From Agrobacterium vitis (GTDB lineage: Bacteria; Pseudomonadota; Alphaproteobacteria; Rhizobiales; Rhizobiaceae), in NCBI RefSeq assembly GCF_037039395.1, contig NZ_CP146242.1:744001-808000 (forward strand): 64,000 bases of DNA, written 5' to 3'. Below are positions 26,508 through 35,539 of this stretch, one piece after another. The position numbers were made by a program, and so were the translations under genes. The notes below the pieces were generated by a model that worked only from the letters and a program-made list of their open reading frames with translations, searched no databases and was not told the origin of the DNA. Position 1 is the first letter of the stretch, and every line of letters starts with the position of its first letter.

Positions 26508-29461
26508 ATATATTCAGATACTCATCCGAGGCCAGTTCCCAGCGGTTTTTTGAGCAGAAACAGGCCTTATCCAATCCAGGCCTGTTGCGGCTTGCCGCTG
26601 GCTTCCTGGTGGTGCTCCTGGCGCTGACGGGGTTTGGAGCGGGCATCAGCCATGCCGCCGAACCGGTGAAGATTTCACGCGACGATACCGCGCTCGACCT
26701 GACCGCCACGACGGAAATCCATCTCAATCAGGGCGAGGCGTTTCAGGTTTCCACCGCCGCTGGCGCCGATGGTATCCGCCGCCGCATCGAAGTGCGCGCC
26801 ACCTCAGCGCAGCACCAGGGAGATTGGGCGGTGTTTGCGCTCGCCAATGTGTCCGACGAGCAGCTGGAGCGGGTGATCGTCGCGCCGCATTATCGTCTCG
26901 TCAATTCCAAGGTGTTCTGGCCGGATCTCGGCTCGCAACGGATCATTTCCATTACGCCCAGCGAAGGATTTTCGCTGGATCGGGTGCCGAGCGACGATGC
27001 CGACGTGTTTCGCATCACCCTCAATCCGGGTGCGGTGGTGACGTTCGTGGCCGAACTGGCAACGCCGAACCTGCCGCAGATCTATCTGTGGGAGCCGGAT
27101 GCCTATAAGGATACGATCAACTCGTTCACGCTCTATCGCGGCATCGTGCTGGGCATTTCCGGCCTGCTGGCGGTGTTCCTGACCATTCTGTTCGTGGTGC
27201 GCGGCACATCCATGCTGCCCGCCGCCGCCTCGCTGGCCTGGGCGGTTCTCGCCTATATCTGCGTCGATTTCGGCTTTCTTGGCAAGCTGATCAGTATCAC
27301 CACCCATAGCGAGCAGATCTGGCGAGCCGGGGCCGAAGTGGGCCTGGCCTCCGGCTTCGTGATCTTTCTCTTTACCTATCTCAACCTCAATCGCTGGCAT
27401 GTGAACCTGGGCTACACGACCTTTGCCTGGATCTTGGGCCTGGTGCTGCTGTTTGGCGTGGCAATCTACGATCCGTCGATTGCCGCTGGCATTGCCCGCC
27501 TGTCCTTTGCGCTGACGGCCACCGCGGGCATCGCGCTGATCGTCTATCTCGGCTTAAACCGCTATGACCGCGCCATCCTGCTGGTGCCAACCTGGACGCT
27601 GATCATCGTCTGGCTGATTGCCGGCTGGATGACGGTGACGGGGCGGCTGTCGAACGACATCATCCAGCCTGCCCATGGCGGCGCGCTGGTGCTGATCGTG
27701 CTGCTGATCGGCTTTACCGTCATGCAGCACGCCTTTGCTGGCGGCGGCTATAACCAGGGGCTGTTTTCCGATCTGGAGCGGCAATCGCTGGCGCTGACCG
27801 GGGCTGGCGACATCGTCTGGGACTGGGATGTGGCCCGCGACCGGGTGGTGACCATTCCCGATATTTCCACCCGGCTCGGCCTGAGCCACGGCGCGCTGCA
27901 CGGGGCTGCCCGCAACTGGATCCCCAGCCTGCATCCCGATGACCGCGACCGGTTTCGTGCCACGCTGGATGTGCTTCTGGAGCACAAGCGCGGGCGGCTG
28001 AACCACGAATTCCGCATCCGCGCCGATGACGGGCATTTCCACTGGCTGCATATCCGCGCCCGGCCGGTATTGGGAGCCAACGGCGAAATCATCCGCTGCA
28101 TCGGCACGATTGCCGATGTCACCGAACAGAAAAACACCGTCGACCGGCTGTTGCAGGATGCGATCAACGACAATCTCACCGGCTTGCCGAACCGGGAAGT
28201 GTTTCTGGACCGTTTGCAGACGTTTTTGACCGTGACCGCCACCGCCGATACGGTGCGCCCGACGGTGATGATCGTCGACATCGACAATTTCGGTCGGGTC
28301 AACGACATGCTCGGGATTTCCGCCGGAGACAATATTCTGATCGCGCTGACCCGGCGGCTGCGGCGGCTGTTGAAGCCGCAGGATACGCTGGCCCGGCTGT
28401 CGGGTGACCAGTTCGGCCTGATCCTGATTTCGGAGCGCGATCCGGCCAAGGTCGCCGATTTCGCCGATGCGATGAGCAAGGCGATCATGGTGCCGATCAA
28501 TTTCGCCAATCGCGAGATCAACCTGACCGCCTCCATCGGCCTGGTCTCCTGGGTGGACCAGCAGGAAAGCGCTGCCGGGCTGCTATCGGATGCCGAGCTT
28601 GCCATGTACCGCGCCAAGCGCGGCGGCGGCAACAAAGTGGAGCCGTTCCGCCCGGCCTTCCGGGGCAGTGTCTCGGAAAAGCTGCAATTGGAAACCGAAC
28701 TTGCCCGCGCTGTCGAGCGGGGCGAGTTGACCATGGTTTATCAGCCGATCGTGCGGCTGGACGACGAGGAACTGGCCGGTTTCGAAGCGCTGATGCGCTG
28801 GGAACATCCCAAGCGCGGCACGATCTCGCCTTCCGAATTCATACCCCTGGCGGAAAGCTGCGACCTGATCATGCCGCTTGGCATGTTCGCGCTGGAGCGG
28901 GCGGCAACGGATCTGGTCGAATGGGAAAAACAGACGGGCGAAATGCCGATTTTCGTCTCCGTCAACCTGTCCAGCGCCCAGTTGATCAACAACACGCTCT
29001 ACACCGATATCCGCAGCCTGCTGTCGCGGATCAATTGCAATCCGGCCCGGCTGAAACTGGAGCTGACCGAATCCGTCGTGGTCGAAAATCCCGAACAGGC
29101 ACGGCTGGTGCTGGAAAAGCTGAAGGATATCGGGCTCAGTCTTGCTCTGGACGATTTCGGCACCGGCTATTCCTCGCTGTCCTATCTGACCCGCTTTCCC
29201 TTCGATACGCTGAAACTCGACCGGGAACTGGTGACCGATACCAGCGAGCGGCGCAATATCCTGCTGCGCTCGGTGATCGGAATGGCCAAGGACATGGGCA
29301 TGGATGTCGTGGCGGAAGGCATAGCCAGCGAGGATGACGGTGACGAACTGGCCCAAATGGGCTGCCATTACGGCCAGAGCTTCCTCTACGGCGCCCCGAT
29401 CGGCCCGGAAGCGGTCATGCGTCTTTTGAAAGACCAGCAACAGCGGGCAAAGCGGGCTTGA
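26504..29461 (+). CDS. membrane PAS-GGDEF(degenerate)-EAL c-di-GMP phosphodiesterase
   Basis: 985 residues from ATG 26504. Order: membrane anchor/signal near residues 25-50; periplasmic sensor to about 205; multi-helix membrane block 209-412; PAS with PAC-like end (WDWDVARDRV to VTEQKN, 434-540); GGDEF-fold 555-725 whose signature is SGDQF; EAL domain 739-975. The GGDEF site has lost its first Gly and Glu, so cyclase activity is unlikely. The EAL domain keeps FEALMRW, VNLSS, LELTES, LDDFGTG, LKLD and AEGI, so it should cleave c-di-GMP. Coupled to the GNAT gene. Confidence 0.92.
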   Translation: MNIFRYSSEASSQRFFEQKQALSNPGLLRLAAGFLVVLLALTGFGAGISHAAEPVKISRDDTALDLTATTEIHLNQGEAFQVSTAAGADGIRRRIEVRATSAQHQGDWAVFALANVSDEQLERVIVAPHYRLVNSKVFWPDLGSQRIISITPSEGFSLDRVPSDDADVFRITLNPGAVVTFVAELATPNLPQIYLWEPDAYKDTINSFTLYRGIVLGISGLLAVFLTILFVVRGTSMLPAAASLAWAVLAYICVDFGFLGKLISITTHSEQIWRAGAEVGLASGFVIFLFTYLNLNRWHVNLGYTTFAWILGLVLLFGVAIYDPSIAAGIARLSFALTATAGIALIVYLGLNRYDRAILLVPTWTLIIVWLIAGWMTVTGRLSNDIIQPAHGGALVLIVLLIGFTVMQHAFAGGGYNQGLFSDLERQSLALTGAGDIVWDWDVARDRVVTIPDISTRLGLSHGALHGAARNWIPSLHPDDRDRFRATLDVLLEHKRGRLNHEFRIRADDGHFHWLHIRARPVLGANGEIIRCIGTIADVTEQKNTVDRLLQDAINDNLTGLPNREVFLDRLQTFLTVTATADTVRPTVMIVDIDNFGRVNDMLGISAGDNILIALTRRLRRLLKPQDTLARLSGDQFGLILISERDPAKVADFADAMSKAIMVPINFANREINLTASIGLVSWVDQQESAAGLLSDAELAMYRAKRGGGNKVEPFRPAFRGSVSEKLQLETELARAVERGELTMVYQPIVRLDDEELAGFEALMRWEHPKRGTISPSEFIPLAESCDLIMPLGMFALERAATDLVEWEKQTGEMPIFVSVNLSSAQLINNTLYTDIRSLLSRINCNPARLKLELTESVVVENPEQARLVLEKLKDIGLSLALDDFGTGYSSLSYLTRFPFDTLKLDRELVTDTSERRNILLRSVIGMAKDMGMDVVAEGIASEDDGDELAQMGCHYGQSFLYGAPIGPEAVMRLLKDQQQRAKRA

Positions 29462-29500
29462 CGAGGCCGCAGGCTAGGGCTGTCTGGCCCTGGTCTTCAT

Positions 29501-30208
29501 TCACGCCATCCAGTCTTCCGTAACCCCGAATTGCGCCCGAAAGCCCTGCTGTCCCGCCTGCGTGATCCGCAGCGCCCTGCCCTGCGGCTGGCGTGCCACC
29601 CAGCCCAGGTCCAGCATTCTATCCAGCAAGGCCGCGCCCAGCCGTCCGGCCAGATGCGGGCGCCGCTCGCTCCAGTCAAGGCAGGTGCGGCAGAACGGCC
29701 GTCCGCGTGGTGTAGCCGGAGAAAGGTCGATGCCGAAATCGCAGAAAAACTGCTGCCCGGGCGGTGTCAGCGTCACCGCCTCCTCCCCCAGTTCGATATA
29801 GGCCTTGGTCTGCAAGCCATCGGCCAGCGCCACGCCAAGACGACCGGCGATGTGATCGTAGCAGCTGCGCGCCGAGCGTAGCGCCAAGTCCTTCGGGCCG
29901 ACCGGATGCAGGCGCCGTGGCCCATCGGCGGCAAGCGACATCAGCGTTTCCATGGCCGCGGCAACAACGCGCCCAGCCAAACGGTAATAGCGGTGGCGGC
30001 CCTGTTTTTCGACCGACAGCAGACGGCCCTCGACCATCCTGGCCAGATGCCCGCTGGCGGTCTGGGCGCTGACGCCGCCATGCAGCGCCAGCTCACCCGC
30101 AGTCAACGCCTGCCCGCCCATCAGGGCGATCAGCATATTGGCGCGGGCCGGATCGCCCATCAGGGCGGCAATTTCAGCCAGCATGTTTCCAGATGCGATG
30201 TTCGACAT
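29501..30208 (-). CDS. ArsR-type winged-helix transcriptional regulator
   Basis: About 235 residues from ATG 30208 (MSNIASGNMLAEIAALMGDP). The N-terminal winged helix has LTAGELALHGGVSAQTASGHLARM and a wing KQGRHRYYRL. The C-terminal half has a C-x2-C pair (FCRTC) and CYDHIAGRLG, also seen in long ArsR-like regulators near exporters. The frame is open to 30307, but the first 33 codons lack similarity to an HTH start. It diverges from a DMT exporter and likely represses it. Confidence 0.82.
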   Translation of the reverse strand: MSNIASGNMLAEIAALMGDPARANMLIALMGGQALTAGELALHGGVSAQTASGHLARMVEGRLLSVEKQGRHRYYRLAGRVVAAAMETLMSLAADGPRRLHPVGPKDLALRSARSCYDHIAGRLGVALADGLQTKAYIELGEEAVTLTPPGQQFFCDFGIDLSPATPRGRPFCRTCLDWSERRPHLAGRLGAALLDRMLDLGWVARQPQGRALRITQAGQQGFRAQFGVTEDWMA

Positions 30209-30333
30209 GGCCTCAATATAGGCCGCTGAAGACGGACTGTCATCATGCAACACTTCGGCTATGGCCGAAGCATTATCATCAGCAAATGGGCTACCAAGGC
30301 GCATCAAACCGTCCCGATAGAAAGTGATAGTCC

Positions 30334-31266
30334 ATGGAAAAACCGGTCCTTTTGAAAGAACTTGCCCTGCTTTTGGCTTTGGCGACCGTGTGGGGCGCTG
30401 CCTATAGTTTCATCCGCATCGGGGTGGAGACCATTCCCCCGATCACCCTGATTGCCGCCCGCACCCTGCTGGCCGGTGGGTTGTTGCTTGCCATTTTGCG
30501 GATGCGCGGCATGACACTGCCCCGCGACAGCGCCACCTGGCGGCGGTTCTTCATCCAGTCCTGCCTCAACAGCGCCCTGCCCTTCACCCTGATTGCCTGG
30601 GCGGAACTGCATGTCGAGGCCGGGCTTGCCGTGATCCTCAATGCTCTGACGCCGATCTTCACCTTCCTGATCACCGTCACTTTCACCCGGCATGAACATG
30701 TCGGCCTGCGCAAGCTGCTTGGCGTTCTGCTGGGGATTTCCGGCACATGCCTGATCGTCGGCTTCAACGCCTTTCATTCCGCCGGAACCGATCTCGTCGC
30801 GCAATGCGCCGTCATCCTGGCATCGGCCTGCTATGCGATGGCCGCGATTTTCGGACGGAATTTTAAGGGACTTGACCCGATGATGCCCGCCGCCGGCTCG
30901 TTGTTGTGCGGAGCGGCCATGCTCATTCCGCTCAGTCTGGTCGTGGACAAGCCCTGGACGCTGGCCGTCTCCGCCTCTTCGCTGGCAGCATTGCTGGCGC
31001 TCGCGGTGTTTTCCACCGCGCTGGCTTTTGTGATCTATTTCCGGCTTGTCCACACGCTGGGCTCGGTTGCCACCACATCCCAGGCCTATCTGCGGGTGCC
31101 GATCGGGGTTGGCATCGGGGCGATTTTTCTGGGAGAGCGCTATAGCCCGACCGTGCTCGCCGGTCTCGTCCTGGTCGTGGCAGGGGTCATCGTCATGACC
31201 CTGCCCGCTTCGCTCAGTCTGCCCCGCATCTTTCGTCCGTTGCGCCGAAAACCTCAACAGCCCTGA
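30334..31266 (+). CDS. DMT-superfamily (EamA) exporter
   Basis: 310 residues with ten predicted membrane helices arranged as two EamA repeats: LLLALATVWGAAYSFIRIGVE opens the first and ASACYAMAAIFGRNFKG the second. ATTSQAYLRVPIGVGIGAIFLGE near residue 250 is the conserved end of the second repeat. Inner-membrane efflux of metabolites or amino acids is usual; substrate unknown. Starts 26 bp from the longest version of the divergent regulator gene. Ends next to the convergent YqgE gene with no gap. Confidence 0.9.
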   Translation: MEKPVLLKELALLLALATVWGAAYSFIRIGVETIPPITLIAARTLLAGGLLLAILRMRGMTLPRDSATWRRFFIQSCLNSALPFTLIAWAELHVEAGLAVILNALTPIFTFLITVTFTRHEHVGLRKLLGVLLGISGTCLIVGFNAFHSAGTDLVAQCAVILASACYAMAAIFGRNFKGLDPMMPAAGSLLCGAAMLIPLSLVVDKPWTLAVSASSLAALLALAVFSTALAFVIYFRLVHTLGSVATTSQAYLRVPIGVGIGAIFLGERYSPTVLAGLVLVVAGVIVMTLPASLSLPRIFRPLRRKPQQP

Positions 31267-31872
31267 TCAGGCGTGGCCAGCCTCTGCCGACAGGGTGGCG
31301 GGGCTGATGCCGATCAGGGCGAGCGCCCGGTCATATTTGTTGTCGAGGACCGGATCGAAGATCAGGTCTTCTGAGGCCGGGCAATTCAGCCAGCCATTGT
31401 TGGCGATCTCCGCTTCCAACTGCCCCGGTCCCCAACCGGCATAGCCAAGCAGCATGGTGGCGCGCGCCGGGCCGCGCCCATCGGAAATGGCGCGGACGAT
31501 GTCGAGCGTCGCGGTCAGGGAAATATCGTCGCTGACCGGAATGCTGCTGTCGCTGAGGTAATCGTCGGAATGCAGCACAAAGCCACGACCGGTTTCCACC
31601 GGGCCACCGCATTGAATGGGGAAGTTGCGGGCATGGTCCGGCAGCATGATCGCATCGTTCTGATCGATCAGGTCGAGATGCAGCAGGATATCGGCGAATT
31701 TGACCGGCTGGGTGCGGTTGATAATGAAGCCCATGGCGCCAGCCGTCGTATGGGCGCAGACATAGACGACACTGCGGGTAAAATTGCCGTCCGCCATGCC
31801 GGGCATGGCGATCAGGAAATGGCCGTCGAGAAACCCACGTTCACGATCGGACTTCAAAGTGGAAAAAGCCAT
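31267..31872 (-). CDS. YqgE/AlgH family protein (DUF179)
   Basis: 201 residues. The family start [25 protein letters not shown] and [15 protein letters not shown] are intact, as is the end block [22 protein letters not shown]. Members are cytoplasmic. AlgH was first linked to alginate regulation in Pseudomonas, but a general role is not established. In rhizobia the gene is commonly next to a DsbD-domain and peroxiredoxin gene, as here (divergent, 241-bp gap). Confidence 0.93.
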   Translation of the reverse strand: MAFSTLKSDRERGFLDGHFLIAMPGMADGNFTRSVVYVCAHTTAGAMGFIINRTQPVKFADILLHLDLIDQNDAIMLPDHARNFPIQCGGPVETGRGFVLHSDDYLSDSSIPVSDDISLTATLDIVRAISDGRGPARATMLLGYAGWGPGQLEAEIANNGWLNCPASEDLIFDPVLDNKYDRALALIGISPATLSAEAGHA

Positions 31873-32113
31873 GCTGCCTCCGGTTTGTTCGGAACGCCGA
31901 TCTATCGGAAAAGAACATCATACGCCGTCGTGCCGGGCATACCCCTCGCATCTGCCAAGCGCCGCCCGGCATTTCATCTCTGCTTCTGGCGCAAGTCATA
32001 TCCTTAAGCCATGGTCTTCAAGATGGGGCATAGTTGCCGATCAATCAACCGAAAATGATAAAACTGTAAAAAGCGTGATTGGCAGCGGTGATAGGGCTGG
32101 TCTAAATAGCCGC

Positions 32114-32995
32114 ATGATCCTTCCTTTGTTTTCCAATCGTCCGGTTTTTCCTGCGCTGCCCGGCCTGCTCTTTGCGGGTCTCCTGGCCCTGATACCCCTT
32201 GGCGATGCCTGCGCCGCCACCTCCGCCTGGGCCACCAGCGACGGCGGCCGGATGCGGTTGATCGTGCTGCCACCGGCTCCGGATGGAACCCGGCAGGCGG
32301 GCCTGCAGATTGAGCCGAACGACGGCTGGTTTACCTATTGGCGCGAGCCCGGCGACAGCGGCATTCCACCACAACTGACCGCCGCGCCGGAGGCGAAGGT
32401 CACACCCTCGCCGCTGAGCTTTCCGGTGCCCAAGCGCATGGATATCGGCAGCGTACGCGATGTCGGCTATGACCATGCCGTGGTGTTTCCCTTCACCCTG
32501 AAAAGCAGCGGTGAGGATTGGCAGAGCCCGCTCAAGCTGACGGCCTTCATCGGCATGTGCCGCAATATCTGCATTCCGTTTCAAGCCGATCTCAGCATCG
32601 ATCTCAGCCACGAGGAAACCACCGATGTCGGCGAGGTTAAGCTGATCGACAAGGCCAAATCCAAATTGCCTGCGGCGGCTGCGGAGGATTTTTACGTCTC
32701 CGACTTCGAAATGGCCCATGATCTCTCCAGCCTCGACGTGTCGCTGGTCCTGCCCGATGGCTCCAAGGACGAGCCGCGCATTCTGGTGACCGGGCCGGAA
32801 GGCTATCTGTTTACTGAATACAAGGCGGTGCAAAGCAAAGGCAATAGCCGCACGCTCCGCATCGCTCTGCCCAAACTTCCGCGCAATTATTCGGTGAGCG
32901 GCAAGACCTGGCACATTCTGGTGGCAGCCGGCAACAAGCGCGCCATGGAAGCCCCGCTTGCCTTCGGAACCGGCCGCCCTATAGTGCAGCCCTGA
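32114..32995 (+). CDS. DsbD N-terminal-domain (DsbC/ScsB-like) periplasmic protein
   Basis: 293 residues. The N-terminus (VFPALPGLLFAGLLALIPLG to DACAA) is a signal peptide. The mature part matches the immunoglobulin-like N-domain of DsbD and ScsB: LQIEPNDGWFTYWREPGDSG near residue 65 and a cysteine pair MCRNICIPF near 155. There is no membrane or thioredoxin domain, so it is a stand-alone periplasmic thiol protein. The frame is open to 31784, but ATG 32114 fits the signal peptide. A peroxiredoxin gene follows after 71 bp. Confidence 0.85.
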   Translation: MILPLFSNRPVFPALPGLLFAGLLALIPLGDACAATSAWATSDGGRMRLIVLPPAPDGTRQAGLQIEPNDGWFTYWREPGDSGIPPQLTAAPEAKVTPSPLSFPVPKRMDIGSVRDVGYDHAVVFPFTLKSSGEDWQSPLKLTAFIGMCRNICIPFQADLSIDLSHEETTDVGEVKLIDKAKSKLPAAAAEDFYVSDFEMAHDLSSLDVSLVLPDGSKDEPRILVTGPEGYLFTEYKAVQSKGNSRTLRIALPKLPRNYSVSGKTWHILVAAGNKRAMEAPLAFGTGRPIVQP

Positions 32996-33066
32996 CAGTC
33001 AATGGCCGCTGGCGGGCTGCGCCTTTGGAACGGACTGAGACATCAAGCACAATGAGGAGAGATTTC

Positions 33067-33552
33067 ATGACGATTGCAATTGGCGATACGGTTCCAGCGG
33101 CAACATTCAAGGAAAAGACTGCGGACGGCCCGGTGGAAATCAGCACCGACGACCTGTTCAAGGGCAAGAAGGTCGTGCTGTTTGCCGTGCCCGGCGCCTT
33201 TACCCCGACCTGCACCCTGAACCACCTGCCCGGCTATCTGGAGCAACGCGAAGCGCTGCTGGCCAAGGGCGTCGATGAAATCGCCGTTCTCTCTGTCAAT
33301 GACTGGCATGTCATGGGCGCCTGGGCGCAGCATAGCGGCGGCATGGGCAAGATCCATTTCCTCGCCGATTGGGATGCGAGCTTCTCCAAGGCGCTCGGTC
33401 TCGACATGGACCTGTCGGCAGGCGGGCTCGGCGTGCGGTCCAAGCGCTATTCCATGCTGGTGGAAAATGGCGTGGTGAAAAGCCTCGATATCGAGGAAAA
33501 TCCCGGCCAGGCCACGGTTTCCTCCGCTGAAGCCATGCTGGAACGGCTGTAA
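33067..33552 (+). CDS. peroxiredoxin, Prx5 type
   Basis: 161 residues from ATG 33067 with a GAGGAGAG ribosome site. The peroxidatic site is VPGAFTPTCTLNHLPGY (Cys near residue 49), typical of the Prx5/PrxII group, and the loop DLSAGGLGVRSKRYSMLVE is also characteristic. Reduces H2O2 and organic peroxides with glutaredoxin or thioredoxin. Preceded by a periplasmic thiol protein; followed by a clear intrinsic terminator. Confidence 0.95.
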   Translation: MTIAIGDTVPAATFKEKTADGPVEISTDDLFKGKKVVLFAVPGAFTPTCTLNHLPGYLEQREALLAKGVDEIAVLSVNDWHVMGAWAQHSGGMGKIHFLADWDASFSKALGLDMDLSAGGLGVRSKRYSMLVENGVVKSLDIEENPGQATVSSAEAMLERL

Positions 33553-33611
33553 GCTCTGTCTTTTACGGTTTTCTGGAAAGCTGTCTGTTAGCCTTCCACC
33601 ATGACAAAGTC

Positions 33612-33640
33612 CCCGGAGGCTCATGCTTCCGGGTTTTTTT
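33612..33640 (+). terminator. intrinsic terminator after the peroxiredoxin gene
   Basis: CCCGGAGGC-TCAT-GCTTCCGGG forms a 9-bp stem (one G-T wobble) with a 4-nt loop and is followed by seven T residues (33634-33640). It lies 60 bp after the stop codon. Confidence 0.9.
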
Positions 33641-33710
33641 ATGAATGCCGATAGTTCGAGATAAGGCCTCCGCATCCGGGAAGAAAGGCTTGCCATCGAT
33701 TTGCCATTAT

Positions 33711-33740
33711 TGTTATATCGTTACACGTAACGTTATTACA
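33711..33740. promoter_or_regulatory. 30-bp dyad, Zur-like operator of the zinc importer
   Basis: The arms TGTTATATCGTTAC and GTAACGTTATTACA are separated by 2 bp; 12 of 14 arm positions pair, and the inner CGTTAC-AC-GTAACG is perfect. It starts 58 bp before the small ORF that leads the operon. AT-rich dyads with GTTAT/ATAAC words are typical of Zur (Fur-family) boxes in Alphaproteobacteria. The transporter type supports a zinc regulator, but no regulator gene is present here. Confidence 0.6.
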
Positions 33741-33768
33741 TATATAAGCCACTATCGGAGTGCGGGCC

Positions 33769-33894
33769 TTGCAGGACGAAGATCCTATCTTTCCCAGTTT
33801 ACTGGCACGGTCCGCCGTCATGCGGCTGGGTTTTGCTTTGGCATTGATTGGCCTGACCTGGCTTGCCATCCAATGGGCGGTGGCCCTGCCATGA
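33769..33894 (+). CDS. small membrane protein leading the zinc importer operon
   Basis: 41 codons from TTG 33769, with CGGAG eight bases upstream; GTG 33760 is a less likely alternative. The product starts MQDEDPIFPSLL and has one hydrophobic helix rich in Trp (MRLGFALALIGLTWLAIQWA, residues 18-37). Its stop overlaps the start of the ATPase gene (ATGA), so translation is coupled. Charged N-terminus plus a single membrane helix suggests an accessory subunit or leader. Not recognised as a named family. Confidence 0.6.
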   Translation: MQDEDPIFPSLLARSAVMRLGFALALIGLTWLAIQWAVALP

Positions 33895-34655
33895 GCGATC
33901 CTATGATCCGGCTCACCAATCTGACTGTCGCCTATGATCGGCATCCGGCTGTGCATCACGTCGACGGCGTGATCGAGACCGGCAGCCTGACGGCAATTGC
34001 CGGGCCGAACGGGGCGGGGAAATCCACCCTGCTGAAGGCAATCATCGGAGAATTGCGCCCTGCCGAAGGTGCGGTGGAGCATAACCTGAAGCGAACCGAT
34101 TTCGGCTATCTGCCGCAGGCCGCCGACATCAACCGCCGGTTTCCAATCAGCGTGTTCGACACCGTGCTGCTCGGCGCCTGGCGCAATAGCGGCGCCTTTG
34201 GCCGCATCGCCCGATCCGATATGGAGAAAGCTGGCCAAGCCCTGGCGATGGTCGGGCTGGAAGGGTTTGAGAAGCGTCATATCGGCGCGCTGTCCGCTGG
34301 CCAGTTCCAGCGCGTGCTGTTTGCCCGGCTGCTGTTGCAGGATGCCAAGGTGATCCTGCTGGACGAGCCTTTCACCGCCATCGATGCCCGCACCACCCGC
34401 GACCTGATCGACATTATCCGTGGCTGGCACGGCGATGGTCGCACGGTGATTGCGGTCCTGCACGATTTCGACCAGGTGCGCAGCCATTTCCCCGAGACTT
34501 TGCTGCTGGCCCGCGAGCTGGTCAGCTGGGGTCCGACCCAGGACGCCCTGTCGTCAGCCAATCTGCTCAAGGCCCGCGCCATGGCCGAGCGATGGGATGA
34601 GGATGCCGAGGTCTGCCGCCCGGCGGATCTGAAAAACACAAGGCCTGCCGCATGA
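33891..34655 (+). CDS. aztA: zinc-type ABC importer, ATPase subunit (AztA-like)
   Basis: 254 residues. Walker A AGPNGAGKST near residue 40, Q-loop FGYLPQAADINRRFPIS, signature LSAGQFQRVLFARLLL (LSAGQ instead of LSGGQ) and Walker B VILLDEPFTAID. Sequence style (LTVAYDRHPAVHHVDG) resembles AztA of the Zn importer AztABC. ATG 33891 overlaps the small upstream ORF. The frame runs open to 33645, but those codons cover the operator. Its own stop overlaps aztB by four bases. Confidence 0.85.
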   Translation: MSDPMIRLTNLTVAYDRHPAVHHVDGVIETGSLTAIAGPNGAGKSTLLKAIIGELRPAEGAVEHNLKRTDFGYLPQAADINRRFPISVFDTVLLGAWRNSGAFGRIARSDMEKAGQALAMVGLEGFEKRHIGALSAGQFQRVLFARLLLQDAKVILLDEPFTAIDARTTRDLIDIIRGWHGDGRTVIAVLHDFDQVRSHFPETLLLARELVSWGPTQDALSSANLLKARAMAERWDEDAEVCRPADLKNTRPAA

Positions 34656-35524
34656 CCGCTTACGATCTGCTGATCGCGCCGTTTGCCGATTACGGCTTCA
34701 TGCGCCGGGCGCTGGTAGCCTCGCTTTGCCTCGGCCTCGGCTCCGGCCCGATCGGGGTGTTTCTGATGCTGCGGCGCATGAGTCTGGTCGGCGATGCCAT
34801 GAGCCATGCGGTATTGCCGGGAGCCGCCATCGGTTACCTGATCGCCGGGTCTCTGTCGCTGACCGCCATGGGCCTGGGTGGGCTGGTGGCTGGTCTCTCC
34901 GTGGCGCTGCTGTCGGGCTTCGTCACCCGATCGACCGTGTTGCAGGAAGATGCCAGCTTTGCCAGTTTCTACCTGACATCCCTGGCGCTGGGCGTGCTGA
35001 TCGTGTCGCTGCGCGGCTCCAATATCGATCTCCTGCATGTGCTGTTCGGGACTATCCTGGCCATCGACAATGAAGCGCTGGTACAGATCGGCGCCATTGC
35101 CTCCTTCTCGCTGCTGGCACTGGCCGCGATATACCGGCCACTGGTCACCGAATGCCTCGACCCCGGCTTCCTGCGGGCTGTCGGCGGACGCGGGCCTGTC
35201 TATCACTTCCTGTTTCTGTTTCTCGTCGTGCTCAATCTGGTCGCCAGCTTCCAGGCACTCGGCACGCTGATGGCCGTGGGGCTGATGATGCTGCCCGCCG
35301 CCATTGCCCAGCTCTGGTGCCGCAGCCTGCCCGGCATGATGGTGGTGGCGGCGGCAAGCGGCATCGTCGCCAGCTATCTCGGCCTGATCGCCTCCTACCA
35401 TCTGGAACTGGCCTCCGGACCGACGATCATCCTGGTCGCGGCGCTGTTTTACGGCCTGTCGATTCTTTTTGCTCCCTCCGGTGTTTTCCGGCGGTTTCTT
35501 CCCAGCCCTCACCTGAAAGCCTGA
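34652..35524 (+). CDS. aztB: zinc-type ABC importer, permease subunit (AztB-like)
   Basis: 290 residues, eight or nine membrane helices. Contains the family 9 (ABC-3) permease pattern LMLRRMSLVGDAMSHAVLPGAAIGY near residue 40, the coupling region with the ATPase, and HVLFGTILAI. Transports zinc (or manganese) delivered by AztC. Starts inside the end of aztA and ends 15 bp before aztC. Confidence 0.88.
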   Translation: MTAYDLLIAPFADYGFMRRALVASLCLGLGSGPIGVFLMLRRMSLVGDAMSHAVLPGAAIGYLIAGSLSLTAMGLGGLVAGLSVALLSGFVTRSTVLQEDASFASFYLTSLALGVLIVSLRGSNIDLLHVLFGTILAIDNEALVQIGAIASFSLLALAAIYRPLVTECLDPGFLRAVGGRGPVYHFLFLFLVVLNLVASFQALGTLMAVGLMMLPAAIAQLWCRSLPGMMVVAAASGIVASYLGLIASYHLELASGPTIILVAALFYGLSILFAPSGVFRRFLPSPHLKA

Positions 35525-35539
35525 TCACAGGAGATCATC

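Noticed and set aside
30304..31257. 317-codon minus-strand frame
   Set aside because: Shadow of the DMT exporter gene; composition is Gly/Gln/His-rich with no domain.
34277..35512. 411-codon minus-strand frame
   Set aside because: Shadow of aztA/aztB, whose membrane and ATPase motifs are unmistakable.
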